Translations under genes and position numbers: made by a program
Assembly (NCBI GenBank): GCA_043421945.1
Contig: JBHOGO010000012.1
Location: forward strand, 14,173-78,172
Direction: 5' to 3'
DNA from: Thaumasiovibrio sp043421945
GTDB lineage: Bacteria; Pseudomonadota; Gammaproteobacteria; Enterobacterales; Vibrionaceae
Length of the DNA: 64,000 bases
Notes under the pieces: model-generated
The model's database searches: none
What the model was told of the DNA's origin: nothing
The model's input: the letters and a program-made list of their open reading frames with translations, nothing else
Shown: positions 25,785-35,577 of the stretch, one piece after another
Layout of the letters: each line of letters opens with the position of its first letter
How positions within the stretch are numbered: the first letter of the stretch is position 1

Positions 25785-28580
25785 TCATTTGGGTGTTTGC
25801 GTATTGCGGGGACGACCGTCGTAATAGCTACGGGCAACGTCCGAGAGGTTGCCGCCTTTTCCTAAGAGTGGCGACAGTTTATCCTCGACGATCTCTGGCA
25901 ATGGGCTGTCAGAAACGGGGGGCTTCGGTGGCTGCATCGCGGTCGCGGCGTCGGCTTGGCGGCGAAGCATTTCAATCGTGACCCCATCAAACTTGTCACG
26001 GTCAAAAATGTCATCGGTGCCAAAGATCTCGTTCATCGCCTCACCGGTGTTGTGATGACGTGATAAACCCTCTACCCCTTGCGCTTGAAGAAAGTCCCGC
26101 ATTCCAGCAGGGGTTGTCGGCATCGGCTGCGCCTCGACGTGGGTCGGTAAGGCGTTCAAATCGCGGATAAAGGATTGTGATTGAACATAGTCATCAAAGA
26201 GCATTTGTCGCTCACTGGCTACTTGTGCATCCTGTCCCGTGATAATGCGTTCAGCTTCATTCGGGGTTTCAACAGCCCCCTGAATGTAACGCTGGAAGGC
26301 TGGCATGAGGTTTTCGGTCAATCGCACTTCATCATTATCAACCCGCGAAAGGGCCTGACTGAGCACTTGGGATCGGTTCATCGCGGTGTGGAGGTTCGTG
26401 GCGCTCTGCTCGCTGCTTTGCCAGCTGGCGTTGAACCCAGTGAGGTAATTGCGCGTATCTTGATGTAAATCGCGGTTTTCAGCGTTGTTCGCGGCTGAAT
26501 TGATTAAATTTGCGCCCTCATTGAACTGTTGGGTCGTGTTAAACAGCGCCGTTTGCTGCTCTGAAGTGAGTTTATTGTAACTTTCTCGGCTTTCACGACT
26601 CATGTTGGCCGTGACATTCCCGGACAAGCGGCCAAATAATCCGGTCGATTCCGTGCCCGCACCAAAGCCGCCGCCGGCACTCATCCCCGCGCCAACAGAC
26701 GTCAAAAACGACCGCGCATCGTCATGGCTCCACCCGGTCATCGACGACACCTGTTCAGTCGCCGCGGTCATGGCACTCACGCCTTGCGTGACTTGGGCGC
26801 TAGTTTGCACCTGATCGTTGGTGCCGTAGCTTTGTCCGTGCTGTTGCGTACGGTGCCAATTATCCACAAAACCGGTGTTTTCCGTGACACTGCTATTGAG
26901 ACTTGAGGTGGCACCTTGCACGGCTTGTTGACTGGTTTGGTATTCATTGCGCACACTCGCGGCGTAACCGTGGCTGCCCGATGTGCCCCAATGCAGTTGG
27001 GATACGGTCGGGTTGGTGTTGTATACGGGCTGACTTCCTCCCTCAAAATGGGTGATTTCTGACCCGTCCGGTCGTTGCATCGTCGTGCCGAATTGGCGAT
27101 GGACCGTTTGCGTGTCGAGTTTATTGGCGCTGGTGTTGTTCCAACTTCGATTGGCGATTTGCATGTTGGCCATGCTCAAATCACCCGTCGCCACCGCTTC
27201 GGACGTGCGGGCATTGGTCGAGTTAATCATTCCCGCTAACTGGTAGTGAATACCCGACAACGCCGCCGAGCTGCCTTGCAATATCTTGCCCGCCAAAAAA
27301 GGCACACTCATCAATAAGTAGCCCGCCAACATGCCAAATCGGGTGTGCATCTCATCGATGGCGCTGTCATTGGACAACGTCAGACCATGAAACTCGCCCG
27401 CATAACCGCCACTGACTGACTCCAACCCCCAAATGCTGATGGCATTGATGATGGCAAACAACGAAGGCCAGACCGCGAGATGAAAAAAGGTTTTTGCATA
27501 GTTGGTGAGCACCATGACCGTCATGCTCGGCAGCAAGGCCGCGGCAATGACAAAAATGCTCAGCGCACTGAACAGCAAAAACAGTACGGTGTGCAACATG
27601 GGCACAAACTCGCGTGCCTGCAAGCCGATATTGGCCCACATCGAGGTTGTCTGCATTTTGTTCGAGGTATAGGCGTAATTGAGCGCACTCGCGGTGGGGT
27701 CAAGATCGTTGATGCTGTTGCGCAGCGCATTCATGGTCATGTTTTGCGTCATGATTTGTTGTGGTGTCTTGCTGATACGCAAGAACGTCGCATAACTGTT
27801 TTCAAGGCCGGTTTGTACCAGCCCACTGTTGGCGGCGGCTTTATCGCCGTAAAGATAAGCGGTCAACAGTGACACATCGCGTACCCCGCGCGCCTCGATA
27901 CTGCTTTTCAAGCTGGGGTAGGTCTCTTCACACGTTTGATAAAGGCGTGAGCCATCCGCTTGGACGACGAACACCGCGCGTAACGGCGACATGGCTTTTG
28001 AGTCCAAAAAGGCCAAGATATCGGGCGAGCCAAACAGATCATCCCACGTGTACTTGCGATTGATCTGAATATCACCCACGATGCAGTTTCGAAAAAAATC
28101 ATGCCAACGCCGCTTTAAGCGCACATCACGTAAGTTGGACTGGCGAGACAGTAAGTACAACCGCGAGCCATATAGCATGCCCGTTCGCCCGTAGCGCTCG
28201 TCTTGCGTGGAGGAAAAAATGTTTTCAACCGATTCAGTGATACCGCTCATTAGCGTGGACGATAACCAGGTCGGCAACGCGACCACATACGGGACATTTT
28301 GCACACTCGACACATAATGAGGCTCTGTTTTATCCACCACTTGCATGTCGGTGGTCATGTTAATTAAACACAGCGGCACCACGGTATAAACCAGCGCCCA
28401 TTTGAAAATGGCTTTTGGATCGCGACTCACGCTGTAATGGATGAGTGTACCGACCGCACCAAACATCATCGCGATTTGCACCATGGATCCGAACGTGTCA
28501 TGAGTGAAAAACGTCGCAATGGCATTAAGCACCTTCGTGGCCGTTTCACCGTTGCTATAAACAATGTATTCCAGTGCCAT
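25785..28580 (-). CDS. traG: TraG: mating-pair stabilisation and entry exclusion
   Basis: A 931-aa inner-membrane protein, close to the 938 of F TraG. Several transmembrane segments lie in the first half (near 30-65, 330-375, 420-450), with a conserved TraG N-terminal domain. The second half is a periplasmic, Gln/Ser/Asn-rich helical region (SEQQTALFNTTQQFNEGANL). It acts in pilus assembly and mating-pair stabilisation, and its C-terminal part normally recognises the recipient's exclusion protein. It shares one base with the traH stop region, so the genes are translationally coupled. Confidence 0.9.
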   Translation of the reverse strand: MALEYIVYSNGETATKVLNAIATFFTHDTFGSMVQIAMMFGAVGTLIHYSVSRDPKAIFKWALVYTVVPLCLINMTTDMQVVDKTEPHYVSSVQNVPYVVALPTWLSSTLMSGITESVENIFSSTQDERYGRTGMLYGSRLYLLSRQSNLRDVRLKRRWHDFFRNCIVGDIQINRKYTWDDLFGSPDILAFLDSKAMSPLRAVFVVQADGSRLYQTCEETYPSLKSSIEARGVRDVSLLTAYLYGDKAAANSGLVQTGLENSYATFLRISKTPQQIMTQNMTMNALRNSINDLDPTASALNYAYTSNKMQTTSMWANIGLQAREFVPMLHTVLFLLFSALSIFVIAAALLPSMTVMVLTNYAKTFFHLAVWPSLFAIINAISIWGLESVSGGYAGEFHGLTLSNDSAIDEMHTRFGMLAGYLLMSVPFLAGKILQGSSAALSGIHYQLAGMINSTNARTSEAVATGDLSMANMQIANRSWNNTSANKLDTQTVHRQFGTTMQRPDGSEITHFEGGSQPVYNTNPTVSQLHWGTSGSHGYAASVRNEYQTSQQAVQGATSSLNSSVTENTGFVDNWHRTQQHGQSYGTNDQVQTSAQVTQGVSAMTAATEQVSSMTGWSHDDARSFLTSVGAGMSAGGGFGAGTESTGLFGRLSGNVTANMSRESRESYNKLTSEQQTALFNTTQQFNEGANLINSAANNAENRDLHQDTRNYLTGFNASWQSSEQSATNLHTAMNRSQVLSQALSRVDNDEVRLTENLMPAFQRYIQGAVETPNEAERIITGQDAQVASERQMLFDDYVQSQSFIRDLNALPTHVEAQPMPTTPAGMRDFLQAQGVEGLSRHHNTGEAMNEIFGTDDIFDRDKFDGVTIEMLRRQADAATAMQPPKPPVSDSPLPEIVEDKLSPLLGKGGNLSDVARSYYDGRPRNTQTPK

Positions 28581-29980
28581 TACTCCCTCCCGAACTGATA
28601 ATTATCTTTGGTGCGCTGGCTTAATTGGGTGTCAACGACTTCCCCAAGATGGCGCTGATTACGCAGATAATTTTCATAACTGTTTAACAGATTGATCGCG
28701 TCATTTTTGTTCTGGGTGATATAACGACTCGCGCGATAGGTCGAGTCCAAAATCATGCCAATATCGTCTTTATTGTTTTGCGTGTTAGCGAGTGACACGG
28801 TCACGGCTTTGAGCATGTCATTCAAGTAGCGCTCTAACAGCTCTGCTGACACAATTTCACTCAGTAGCGCCAGTGGCGGCTCTTGTTGCGCTTCAACGTT
28901 GGTTTGTAAAATCGATAACACCGGCAATTTGGTGTACTCCAAAAACGCCTTGCTGGCATCGTCTAAGCCCGTGTCGGTATAAATCAATTCGTATAACGCC
29001 GTGAGTCGCTGGATCACTTTACTGTTCAAGCCGCTACTGACGGCGAGCGTGATGTCACTTTGTGTGGGGGATAAACATTTATCATTGCCCTGATCGTCAC
29101 ATTGGTAGACGCTCATCTCACCGCCGTTTAAGAGACTGTCGATCAGTTGACTGTTGTCAGTCAGCAACGACGGATAAAACGTGGAGTGGCTGTTGGCATC
29201 ATAGATAAACGTGCCCGACAGGCTCATTAAAAACTCGGCCAAATCTTTGTCCGTTTCTAACCAAGCGTTCATCATCATCGCGGACCAAACGATGTTATGG
29301 CTGGTGCGCGCGATCTCAGCCAGATCGGGTTGCGCTTTGGCTAACACCATTTGTTCATCCAATACCGCTTCTTTCCCGCACTCATGCTGTGCAGCAACCC
29401 AATCGCTGAAAACCCCGGTGTGCGTGCCGAGCGTGGCGCAGACATGTTTGCGTGTTGCTTGGTTCGAGAACCCCGCCAGCCCCCCAATCGCGGCTTGCGC
29501 CGTTTCACAAGAGTTGATCGACTGGTTCAGCCACTTATCCGCAATGGCTTGCAGGTTGTCACGGATTTGCTTGAGTTGCGGCGCCCACGTTTGCAGCGCT
29601 AAATCCACCGCAAACGGGGCCGCACTCGACACCACTGCCTTGCCAAACTCAACCAATGCGTCAGCACTGATGTGACTAAATCCTCCCGTAAACGCGTCAA
29701 TGCCGTTGCATCCGGCCGACACCGAGGGCAACGTGACACTGGCAAGTTGCGCGTTACGTATCGGGGTTCGCACATACAAACTGCCCGCATTGTAATACCG
29801 TGCCGTCTGGCCTTTGTATGCGCTGGGATGGGTGACATTACTGTTATATCCGAGGCTATCAAAAAAATGGTTCAAATCGTTATCAAGGCTGCCAGCATGG
29901 ACTAAACCGCTGAATGCGAGCATGAAAACCGTGTTAACCACAGATTGCCTGCATAACGTGTGGGTAACATTAGGCATCAT
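28580..29980 (-). CDS. traH: TraH: pilus assembly/mating-pair protein
   Basis: A 466-aa periplasmic protein, as in F (458). A signal peptide (VVNTVFMLAFSGLVHAGS) is followed by the TraH-typical SLDNDLNHFFDSLGYNSNVT, then a Y-K-G-Q-T-A-R-Y-Y-N-A-G-S-L motif and GCNGIDAFTGGFSHI. The C-terminus is coiled-coil-like. It works with TraF, TrbB, TraU, TraW and TrbI in pilus extension and retraction. It overlaps trbB by four bases. Confidence 0.93.
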   Translation of the reverse strand: MMPNVTHTLCRQSVVNTVFMLAFSGLVHAGSLDNDLNHFFDSLGYNSNVTHPSAYKGQTARYYNAGSLYVRTPIRNAQLASVTLPSVSAGCNGIDAFTGGFSHISADALVEFGKAVVSSAAPFAVDLALQTWAPQLKQIRDNLQAIADKWLNQSINSCETAQAAIGGLAGFSNQATRKHVCATLGTHTGVFSDWVAAQHECGKEAVLDEQMVLAKAQPDLAEIARTSHNIVWSAMMMNAWLETDKDLAEFLMSLSGTFIYDANSHSTFYPSLLTDNSQLIDSLLNGGEMSVYQCDDQGNDKCLSPTQSDITLAVSSGLNSKVIQRLTALYELIYTDTGLDDASKAFLEYTKLPVLSILQTNVEAQQEPPLALLSEIVSAELLERYLNDMLKAVTVSLANTQNNKDDIGMILDSTYRASRYITQNKNDAINLLNSYENYLRNQRHLGEVVDTQLSQRTKDNYQFGRE

Positions 29981-30396
29981 GGCCTCCTTGCCTGCATCGC
30001 GGCCATCACGGCAGGGTCTTGAAAGAGATGACCCACGGTGTCATGCAGTTGCGCCAGCGTGACATTACCAATGCTCACTTTGACGAATTGGCGCGTTTGC
30101 ACGTGGATCAAAAATGTCGCGGGCACCGTCATGTCACGTGGATTATCAAAAAACTCCGCGGCGATCGCCGGCGTACTCGGGATCGGCACGGGATAGTCGG
30201 GTAACGCACCGCCATCAATCGTAAACGGGTACGTTTGTAAGCCTGTTTGGGCTTCAAACTGGCGTAATGTCGGCGCGAACTGATGACAATAGCCACAGTC
30301 ACTACTGAAAAAAAACACCATCGCATAGTCGTTAGCAATGCTGTGTAACGGGCAAAGAGTGATGCACAAGAGCCAAAACCAACGTATTGTTTTCAT
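29977..30396 (-). CDS. trbB: TrbB-like periplasmic thiol-disulfide oxidoreductase
   Basis: A 139-aa thioredoxin-fold protein with a signal peptide (MKTIRWFWLLCITLCPLHSI) and an active-site CGYC (C34-C37). The cis-Pro loop is at TVPATFLI. F TrbB acts as a disulfide isomerase for Cys-rich Tra proteins such as TraN, TraU and TraH, all of which are encoded here. Gene order traF-trbB-traH is as in F. Confidence 0.88.
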   Translation of the reverse strand: MKTIRWFWLLCITLCPLHSIANDYAMVFFFSSDCGYCHQFAPTLRQFEAQTGLQTYPFTIDGGALPDYPVPIPSTPAIAAEFFDNPRDMTVPATFLIHVQTRQFVKVSIGNVTLAQLHDTVGHLFQDPAVMAAMQARRP

Positions 30397-30407
30397 GGCT
30401 ATTTCCC

Positions 30408-31160
30408 CTAAAAATCCAAATCACGGTAATCCGTGGCAACATTGTGGAACCGCCCCAAAAGCCTGTCGTGGGCAATATAGCCATAGCTCAATGGCTTCAT
30501 GACCGCAGTGTGTGGATTGACCAGCACAATGGCGGGGGTGTAGGGCACTTCAACACGGCCATCGTCGACGCGGTTGTTCGCAATCGCGTCAATGAACATG
30601 CCGTCCTTACTGACACCCAACACCGAAAAGTCATAGCGCTGTGCAAACTGCGCCAGCGATGTGCCTAATTGCTGGCTAAGGGCATCGTGGCCTTCGTAGA
30701 CATAAAACACGCCCCAGCCTTCTCGGATCAACTGCTCAAGACTTTGCTCTTGCTTCGCCTTGCGCTGTTCGAGGTACAACGGACGGGCGGCGCCTTGAAC
30801 CGGGTGGTCTTTGGTGTAATCCAACTCAGGATGGGTGTGCAACACCTGTTTCGCCGTCATGCCAAGCTGGGAAGATTGCTCATAGAGAAAATGGTTTAAG
30901 CGCATCATTTGCTCAGTCTTCTCCGCGTTGGTGGGGTCAATCGCCGCTGCTGCGATCGCCTCTTCGTGATACTGATGAAACCAGCGCATTTGCTCGGTGG
31001 CAGACAAGGTTCTCGTTAACGTATTCACCGTTGGCGGGGGCGGTGTCGGCGCTCTCTTGACGGCAGTGGGCTCGTTGTACCAACGCCACCCCAACGGCTC
31101 GCTCGCGGCGCACGGTAGCGCGAGTGCCAGCAGTAACAGGCCATATCGTTTCATCACCAC
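30408..31160 (-). CDS. traF: TraF: pilus assembly protein
   Basis: A 250-aa periplasmic protein with a signal peptide (YGLLLLALALPCAASEPLG) and the family W-x-W-Y-N-E motif just after it. The C-terminal half has a thioredoxin fold but lacks the CxxC, as in F TraF (GWGVFYVYEGHDALSQQLG, VPYTPAIVLVN). It is needed for pilus formation and probably holds partner proteins rather than catalysing oxidation. Its start overlaps the traN stop. Confidence 0.9.
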   Translation of the reverse strand: MVMKRYGLLLLALALPCAASEPLGWRWYNEPTAVKRAPTPPPPTVNTLTRTLSATEQMRWFHQYHEEAIAAAAIDPTNAEKTEQMMRLNHFLYEQSSQLGMTAKQVLHTHPELDYTKDHPVQGAARPLYLEQRKAKQEQSLEQLIREGWGVFYVYEGHDALSQQLGTSLAQFAQRYDFSVLGVSKDGMFIDAIANNRVDDGRVEVPYTPAIVLVNPHTAVMKPLSYGYIAHDRLLGRFHNVATDYRDLDF

Positions 31161-32917
31161 CCTCCCAAATTCGATTGGATACGCTGTTTGATTTCCTCTG
31201 CGTCAGGCATCACCATGTCATCGTAAATGTCGCCATAAAACGCGGAAAAATCGATGTGCTCAAAGTGAATCTGAGCCAGCTGCTCAGGCGTTAATGCAAA
31301 GCAATCCGGTGACTTCGCACCGCCGAGCGACAACCCCAGCTGCGCCATACCGCCTTGCTCTTGAATGATTTTCGCGAGCTTACTGTCATAGGTGCAGTAG
31401 CTTTTCTTTTCTCGAATACAGACTGACAGCACCTTTTCGGCGCAATAGTCCCCGACATAAATCGTGAGTCCTTCTTCTTTGGCTTGGCCGAGCGCGCGTT
31501 CATCATCACTGCAATCAGCTAGGCCAATCGCGTTCCCCCACCCTGAATCTTTGCAACAATCACTAAAGCCGACCCGCGCCTTGCTGCATGCCATCGCCTT
31601 ACCACTAAAAATCAGGGGCGGATCGCTAATGCCTTCCGCTGCACTGCCTAGCGCCGCTAACGGCGCCACCGCCGATTCAAAATCGTTATTGAGTGCAGGG
31701 GCGTCGGCGTAACAATCACCGTCGAGACAAAACGTGTCGACACCACATTGCAAGCTTGTTTCTCTGCATGAGCGGTATTCACACTCGCGCCTCTCTTTGT
31801 TAAGGACACACGCCCCAAGTTGCTGTAACGCGCACGTTTCATCGAGCAATTCACACGTTTCGTAAGGGCCGCAGGTATTTTGTAAGTGACAGTCAAACCG
31901 CGTTTCATACGCCCAGCACGGCAAGGTCACCGACTCACCATCGACTTCCCGCGTCGTCGGGTTACTATCCACACACACCGGTTCACGCTTTTCACACTGC
32001 GTAGTGACATTGTCACAGTATGCATCCCACTCAATGATGGGATCAGGCACCGTAAAATGGAGCGTGACGTAATAGCCGCTCGCACTAAAAAACCAGACTT
32101 CACTGTTCTTGGTTGAAAACGTAAACCGATCCGCGGCGGGTAAAGGGGGGGAAATCGGGTAGTACCCTTCAAAATAGGTGAGATAAGTGTCTGAGAAAGA
32201 AAAAGGCACAAAGTCCTGAATGACGGTTTGCTCATTGATTTTCAGATAGAAAAATTTCGATGTCGACCGCATTAGGAGTTTTTTTGAAAAGGAAACCCCA
32301 GTCAATTCGACCGCCGACGCCAACTGGGTGCGGTATACGCCTGAGATCCTATTGCCATTGTCCGTGGTATTCATTTGTCCAGGCACATTATGCGTTGCCT
32401 CTCGCATTTCAAACGTGATCAGCGGCTCGCTGCGACACGTGGGCACCGCGCCGGTGGGCCGCTCACATTCATGCACTTCAACATCCAAACGGCATTGGGT
32501 GCCTGTTTCACAGTCCACATACTCGTTACTGATCCCATGGGTAATTTCAAACGCGTTTTGCTGACCAATCAGGGCATACTCAAAATCCGGATCACTGCGC
32601 ACGTCAGGGCGACCACGGTCAAAGCTGGCTTGGACACTTTGTGCCCCTTCGTCCGTCAAATAGGCAGCGCCCTTTTGATCATTGATTTGGCTACTGCTCA
32701 TGCCAGCGGTCGGGGGTGACATCACTTGCGCTTGGCATGTCGCATCCACGCAGTAATCTGTCACGTCTACCTGATAATCAGGATGATGGCGCAATGAATG
32801 CTCAGCCGAAGTGGCCCACGCCACTTCGGCGTCATATTGACTTTGGGTCGCCGCCCCCGCCCCGCTCATGGCCACAAGGCATAAAATCATGACCCATAAG
32901 CGATCGTATCGGTTCAT
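31154..32917 (-). CDS. traN: TraN: outer-membrane mating-pair adhesin
   Basis: A 587-aa exported protein, close to F TraN (602). It has a signal peptide (MILCLVAMSGAGAATQ), and more than 25 Cys residues, many paired in the C-terminal half (CKDSGWGNAIGLADCSDDE, CSKARVGFSDCC). The last 150 residues are the conserved TraN part. It stabilises mating pairs by binding a recipient outer-membrane protein. The middle region (about 170-320), which sets receptor choice in other plasmids, looks unlike F and could give a different recipient range. Confidence 0.9.
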   Translation of the reverse strand: MNRYDRLWVMILCLVAMSGAGAATQSQYDAEVAWATSAEHSLRHHPDYQVDVTDYCVDATCQAQVMSPPTAGMSSSQINDQKGAAYLTDEGAQSVQASFDRGRPDVRSDPDFEYALIGQQNAFEITHGISNEYVDCETGTQCRLDVEVHECERPTGAVPTCRSEPLITFEMREATHNVPGQMNTTDNGNRISGVYRTQLASAVELTGVSFSKKLLMRSTSKFFYLKINEQTVIQDFVPFSFSDTYLTYFEGYYPISPPLPAADRFTFSTKNSEVWFFSASGYYVTLHFTVPDPIIEWDAYCDNVTTQCEKREPVCVDSNPTTREVDGESVTLPCWAYETRFDCHLQNTCGPYETCELLDETCALQQLGACVLNKERRECEYRSCRETSLQCGVDTFCLDGDCYADAPALNNDFESAVAPLAALGSAAEGISDPPLIFSGKAMACSKARVGFSDCCKDSGWGNAIGLADCSDDERALGQAKEEGLTIYVGDYCAEKVLSVCIREKKSYCTYDSKLAKIIQEQGGMAQLGLSLGGAKSPDCFALTPEQLAQIHFEHIDFSAFYGDIYDDMVMPDAEEIKQRIQSNLGGW

Positions 32918-33558
32918 TCGCCGCGCCTCGCAAGTGTCTGCGCCGCAATATCAGGCACATCCCCGTCAACCAAGATATCGAGCGCGTCATACAGGGAGAG
33001 ATGACCGTGAACGATATCAAAATCGGTTTCCCCACACGGGGCCACGCCGTCACAACGCCCCGCGCGGATCACGATCGTCGCGGGCACGGCTTGAATATTA
33101 AACCGTGTAAACCACTCAGGCATGATGGCAAATCCCCCTTCACGCTCTGTGCCCACGGGTTGACCTTGCTCATCCACCGTTAAGCCCAATAAGCCAGTGA
33201 TCCGTGCGACGGTCGCGGGAAAGCCGTCAGGCAGGACACCTTGCAAAATCAGTGGCACGCCGAGTCTGTCGGCTTGCACAAGTTGTTGCTTTAGGGCGAT
33301 GTCTGGCAAGGTGAGCGTGGTAAACATCATCACTTGCGCCGGTGTACGCTGCGCCTCGGGCAAAAGGGGTTGAAATGACTCGGCCTGCCATCTTTTGACG
33401 TCATCGGCCATGGCGTTTCGCTGGGTCATGATGTCCTCCATCGCTTCCGCATAGGGGTTGCCCATGCGTTGGGCACGCTGCTGCTGTACCTCCCACGCAT
33501 TCGGGGCCGCTATCACAAGGTGACAGAAAAACACACTGAGCCAAACGCGTCGTTTCAT
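32914..33558 (-). CDS. trbC: TrbC: pilus assembly protein
   Basis: 214 aa from the ATG at 33558, where a signal peptide begins (MKRRVWLSVFFCHLVIAAPN). The longer frame to 33600 runs into traU and is not needed. The family's TrbC_Ftype domain is visible: VMMFTTLTLPDIALKQQLVQ, then GVPLILQGVLPDG and AVPATIVI. In F it works with TraW, to which some relatives fuse it. It overlaps traN by four bases. Confidence 0.88.
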   Translation of the reverse strand: MKRRVWLSVFFCHLVIAAPNAWEVQQQRAQRMGNPYAEAMEDIMTQRNAMADDVKRWQAESFQPLLPEAQRTPAQVMMFTTLTLPDIALKQQLVQADRLGVPLILQGVLPDGFPATVARITGLLGLTVDEQGQPVGTEREGGFAIMPEWFTRFNIQAVPATIVIRAGRCDGVAPCGETDFDIVHGHLSLYDALDILVDGDVPDIAAQTLARRGE

Positions 33559-33569
33559 GTCTACTCTCC

Positions 33570-34607
33570 TCACAAAAACACACAGTTGCGCTTGCGCCAC
33601 TGCATATAGCCAAAATTATCCCCTGACACAGGGTTGTCGTGACCACTCTCCCAAATCGCGGTTGTGGTCGTGTACGGGTAACATTTGTTGGCGGCGGGAA
33701 TGGGACCGGTCATCTGATAGCGGTAACGGCTTTTGGGCAAAATCGGGGTTGGCCATTGGTTGCAGACCGCGCCATTTTCACCTCGCGTCTCGAACACCAC
33801 CCCTTCGCGGTGTAATTTGTAGTTCAGCCGCTCCATAATGAGCGTCGCCGCTTGAATTGGTGTGTCGCGGTAATTGGTGGTGCCGGTCAGCGGATACGCG
33901 CTGCCCTGCGATCCCAAACACCAAAAAAGTGCATCAATTGGTAAGGCTTTGCCGAGTGATGTTTTCAAGGATTCAGGGATACAGGCCAGCTGTGAGATAG
34001 GGTTACCAAACAAAATGGCTTCGGGATTGAGGATGAAGGCCAATTCGTCGTCATCCCACAGGGGATCGAATTCCGTCAAGTAAGCCACGTCAAAATTATC
34101 CTTCGCCATGCACGCGGCTGACTGGATGATTTGCAACCAAAAGATGGCGGGGTACTTGTACCAGTGAGCATGATAAAAGCCGCCATCACTGCTGGCGTTG
34201 TCACGGGCAGTCACTCGCCCGCCGACTTGGTCTTTTTTGCCGCCTGAAAATTCAATCCCTAAGCTCACCATGCAAAAAGGCACGCGAGTGATATCGGTCA
34301 GCGCATAGGGCTCCCAGTAGCCAATATTGAGGCCAATTTGCACGAACACGGGCGCCGGTTTTGGACAGACAGAGATAGGCACACTCGGGTTGCTGGTGTC
34401 TGGGTACGAGGACCCGATTAACGGCACCTTGCCCAAGGTCATTGGAAACAAACAATCCCAGCAAATGTCAGTAAACAGATTCACAAAGCGCCCTGTGCAT
34501 TGTGCACTCGCGCTGACGGGGGTTGGCATGATGCTCACCACCATAAAAAACACCCATCCATGCCATGCCTTTGTTATCCACGTCTTTGTTATCGTTGACG
34601 TGATCAT
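33570..34607 (-). CDS. traU: TraU: DNA-transfer/pilus protein
   Basis: A 345-aa periplasmic protein with a signal peptide ending SASAQC. Typical TraU sequence follows: CTGRFVNLFTDICWDCLFPM, then CPKPAPVFVQIGLNIGYWEP and several conserved Cys. F TraU (330 aa) is needed more for DNA transfer than for pilus growth. It overlaps traW by four bases. The last residues (YMQWRKRNCVFL) are as in the family. Confidence 0.93.
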   Translation of the reverse strand: MITSTITKTWITKAWHGWVFFMVVSIMPTPVSASAQCTGRFVNLFTDICWDCLFPMTLGKVPLIGSSYPDTSNPSVPISVCPKPAPVFVQIGLNIGYWEPYALTDITRVPFCMVSLGIEFSGGKKDQVGGRVTARDNASSDGGFYHAHWYKYPAIFWLQIIQSAACMAKDNFDVAYLTEFDPLWDDDELAFILNPEAILFGNPISQLACIPESLKTSLGKALPIDALFWCLGSQGSAYPLTGTTNYRDTPIQAATLIMERLNYKLHREGVVFETRGENGAVCNQWPTPILPKSRYRYQMTGPIPAANKCYPYTTTTAIWESGHDNPVSGDNFGYMQWRKRNCVFL

Positions 34608-35242
34608 GGCTGTGACCTCGCGGCGATGGGGTCAATTTCGTTGATACGCCAAAAACGCCCCTCTTGCTCGATGACCACAGGGACGTGAGCCAAACCAAAT
34701 TGGCGACTAATGTCACCGCGTTGGTCAAAATAAACTTTGGCGTCTAACACATCACTTAACGCGATTGGCGAGCCATTTATCAAGATCCATTTCACCGGTT
34801 TAGCGGGCTGGTATTGCCTCGCCCACGCCACTTGTTGTCTATCTTCACCATCCAATACCACGATTTGCTTTGAATACGCGCTCACATCAAACGGATTCAC
34901 GCGTGTGCCCGCGGGGTGAATCACATTGCCCTCACCATCGTGGAGATCCACCGCGGTCACCAATGTGGGATCCACACGATAGCTGACAGGGCGCGACGTG
35001 GTTTGAAGTGACACCGCGGCGGTCGGCTGCTGAACACTGGCTTCAACACGCGCGATAAAATCACGCTGCATCTGTGCCATCTCGCCACTGGCATCCAGCG
35101 TGTTTAATCGCTGCTCTATCCACGCCAACATGTTGATTTCACCAATGGCGACTAATGGGCCACGCACGCCAAAATCGCGGCCACTGCTTGGCATCGACAG
35201 CATCATCAGGACAGTGAAACTCACTAGCGAATAACGGCTCAT
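34604..35242 (-). CDS. traW: TraW: pilus assembly protein
   Basis: A 212-aa exported protein with a signal peptide (YSLVSFTVLMMLSMPSSGRD). The TraW opening DFGVRGPLVAIGEINMLAWI follows. The C-terminal domain (VKWILINGSPIALSDVLDAK...DQRGDISRQFGLAHVPVVIE) is the thioredoxin-like part shared with the family. It partners with TrbC in F. It overlaps trbI and traU by four bases each. Confidence 0.92.
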   Translation of the reverse strand: MSRYSLVSFTVLMMLSMPSSGRDFGVRGPLVAIGEINMLAWIEQRLNTLDASGEMAQMQRDFIARVEASVQQPTAAVSLQTTSRPVSYRVDPTLVTAVDLHDGEGNVIHPAGTRVNPFDVSAYSKQIVVLDGEDRQQVAWARQYQPAKPVKWILINGSPIALSDVLDAKVYFDQRGDISRQFGLAHVPVVIEQEGRFWRINEIDPIAARSQP

Positions 35243-35577
35243 TCATCGCCCCCTTCGTAGCGGTCGATAATGCGTTGTTGAATGTCAGGTGTGACATCGC
35301 GCGCCCCGCCGACCACGGCCGCGTCCACCATAATGATGGCGTTTTGCTCGACGGCGTATGCCTGAGTCACGATCTCCATCTGCTCAGCAAATTGCACCAG
35401 GTGATCACTGACTTGCGTCACCCCTTTTTCAATCAAGGCGTCGTGGTAAGCATCAAGGGTCTCTTTCACATTAAACGTCACTAACGTGACTGGGGGCGCT
35501 AACCACATGTGCAAGCCCAAAGACACGGCAATGGCCAACACCGCGGTCATTGCGTGCGCTATGATGGTTTTATGCAT
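35239..35577 (-). CDS. trbI: TrbI (F-type): inner-membrane pilus protein
   Basis: A 112-aa protein with one N-terminal transmembrane helix (AHAMTAVLAIAVSLGLHMWL). A family-typical periplasmic part follows (TLVTFNVKETLDAYHDALIE...VEQNAIIMVDAAVVGGARDV). In F it affects pilus retraction. It overlaps traC by eight bases and traW by four. Confidence 0.88.
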   Translation of the reverse strand: MHKTIIAHAMTAVLAIAVSLGLHMWLAPPVTLVTFNVKETLDAYHDALIEKGVTQVSDHLVQFAEQMEIVTQAYAVEQNAIIMVDAAVVGGARDVTPDIQQRIIDRYEGGDE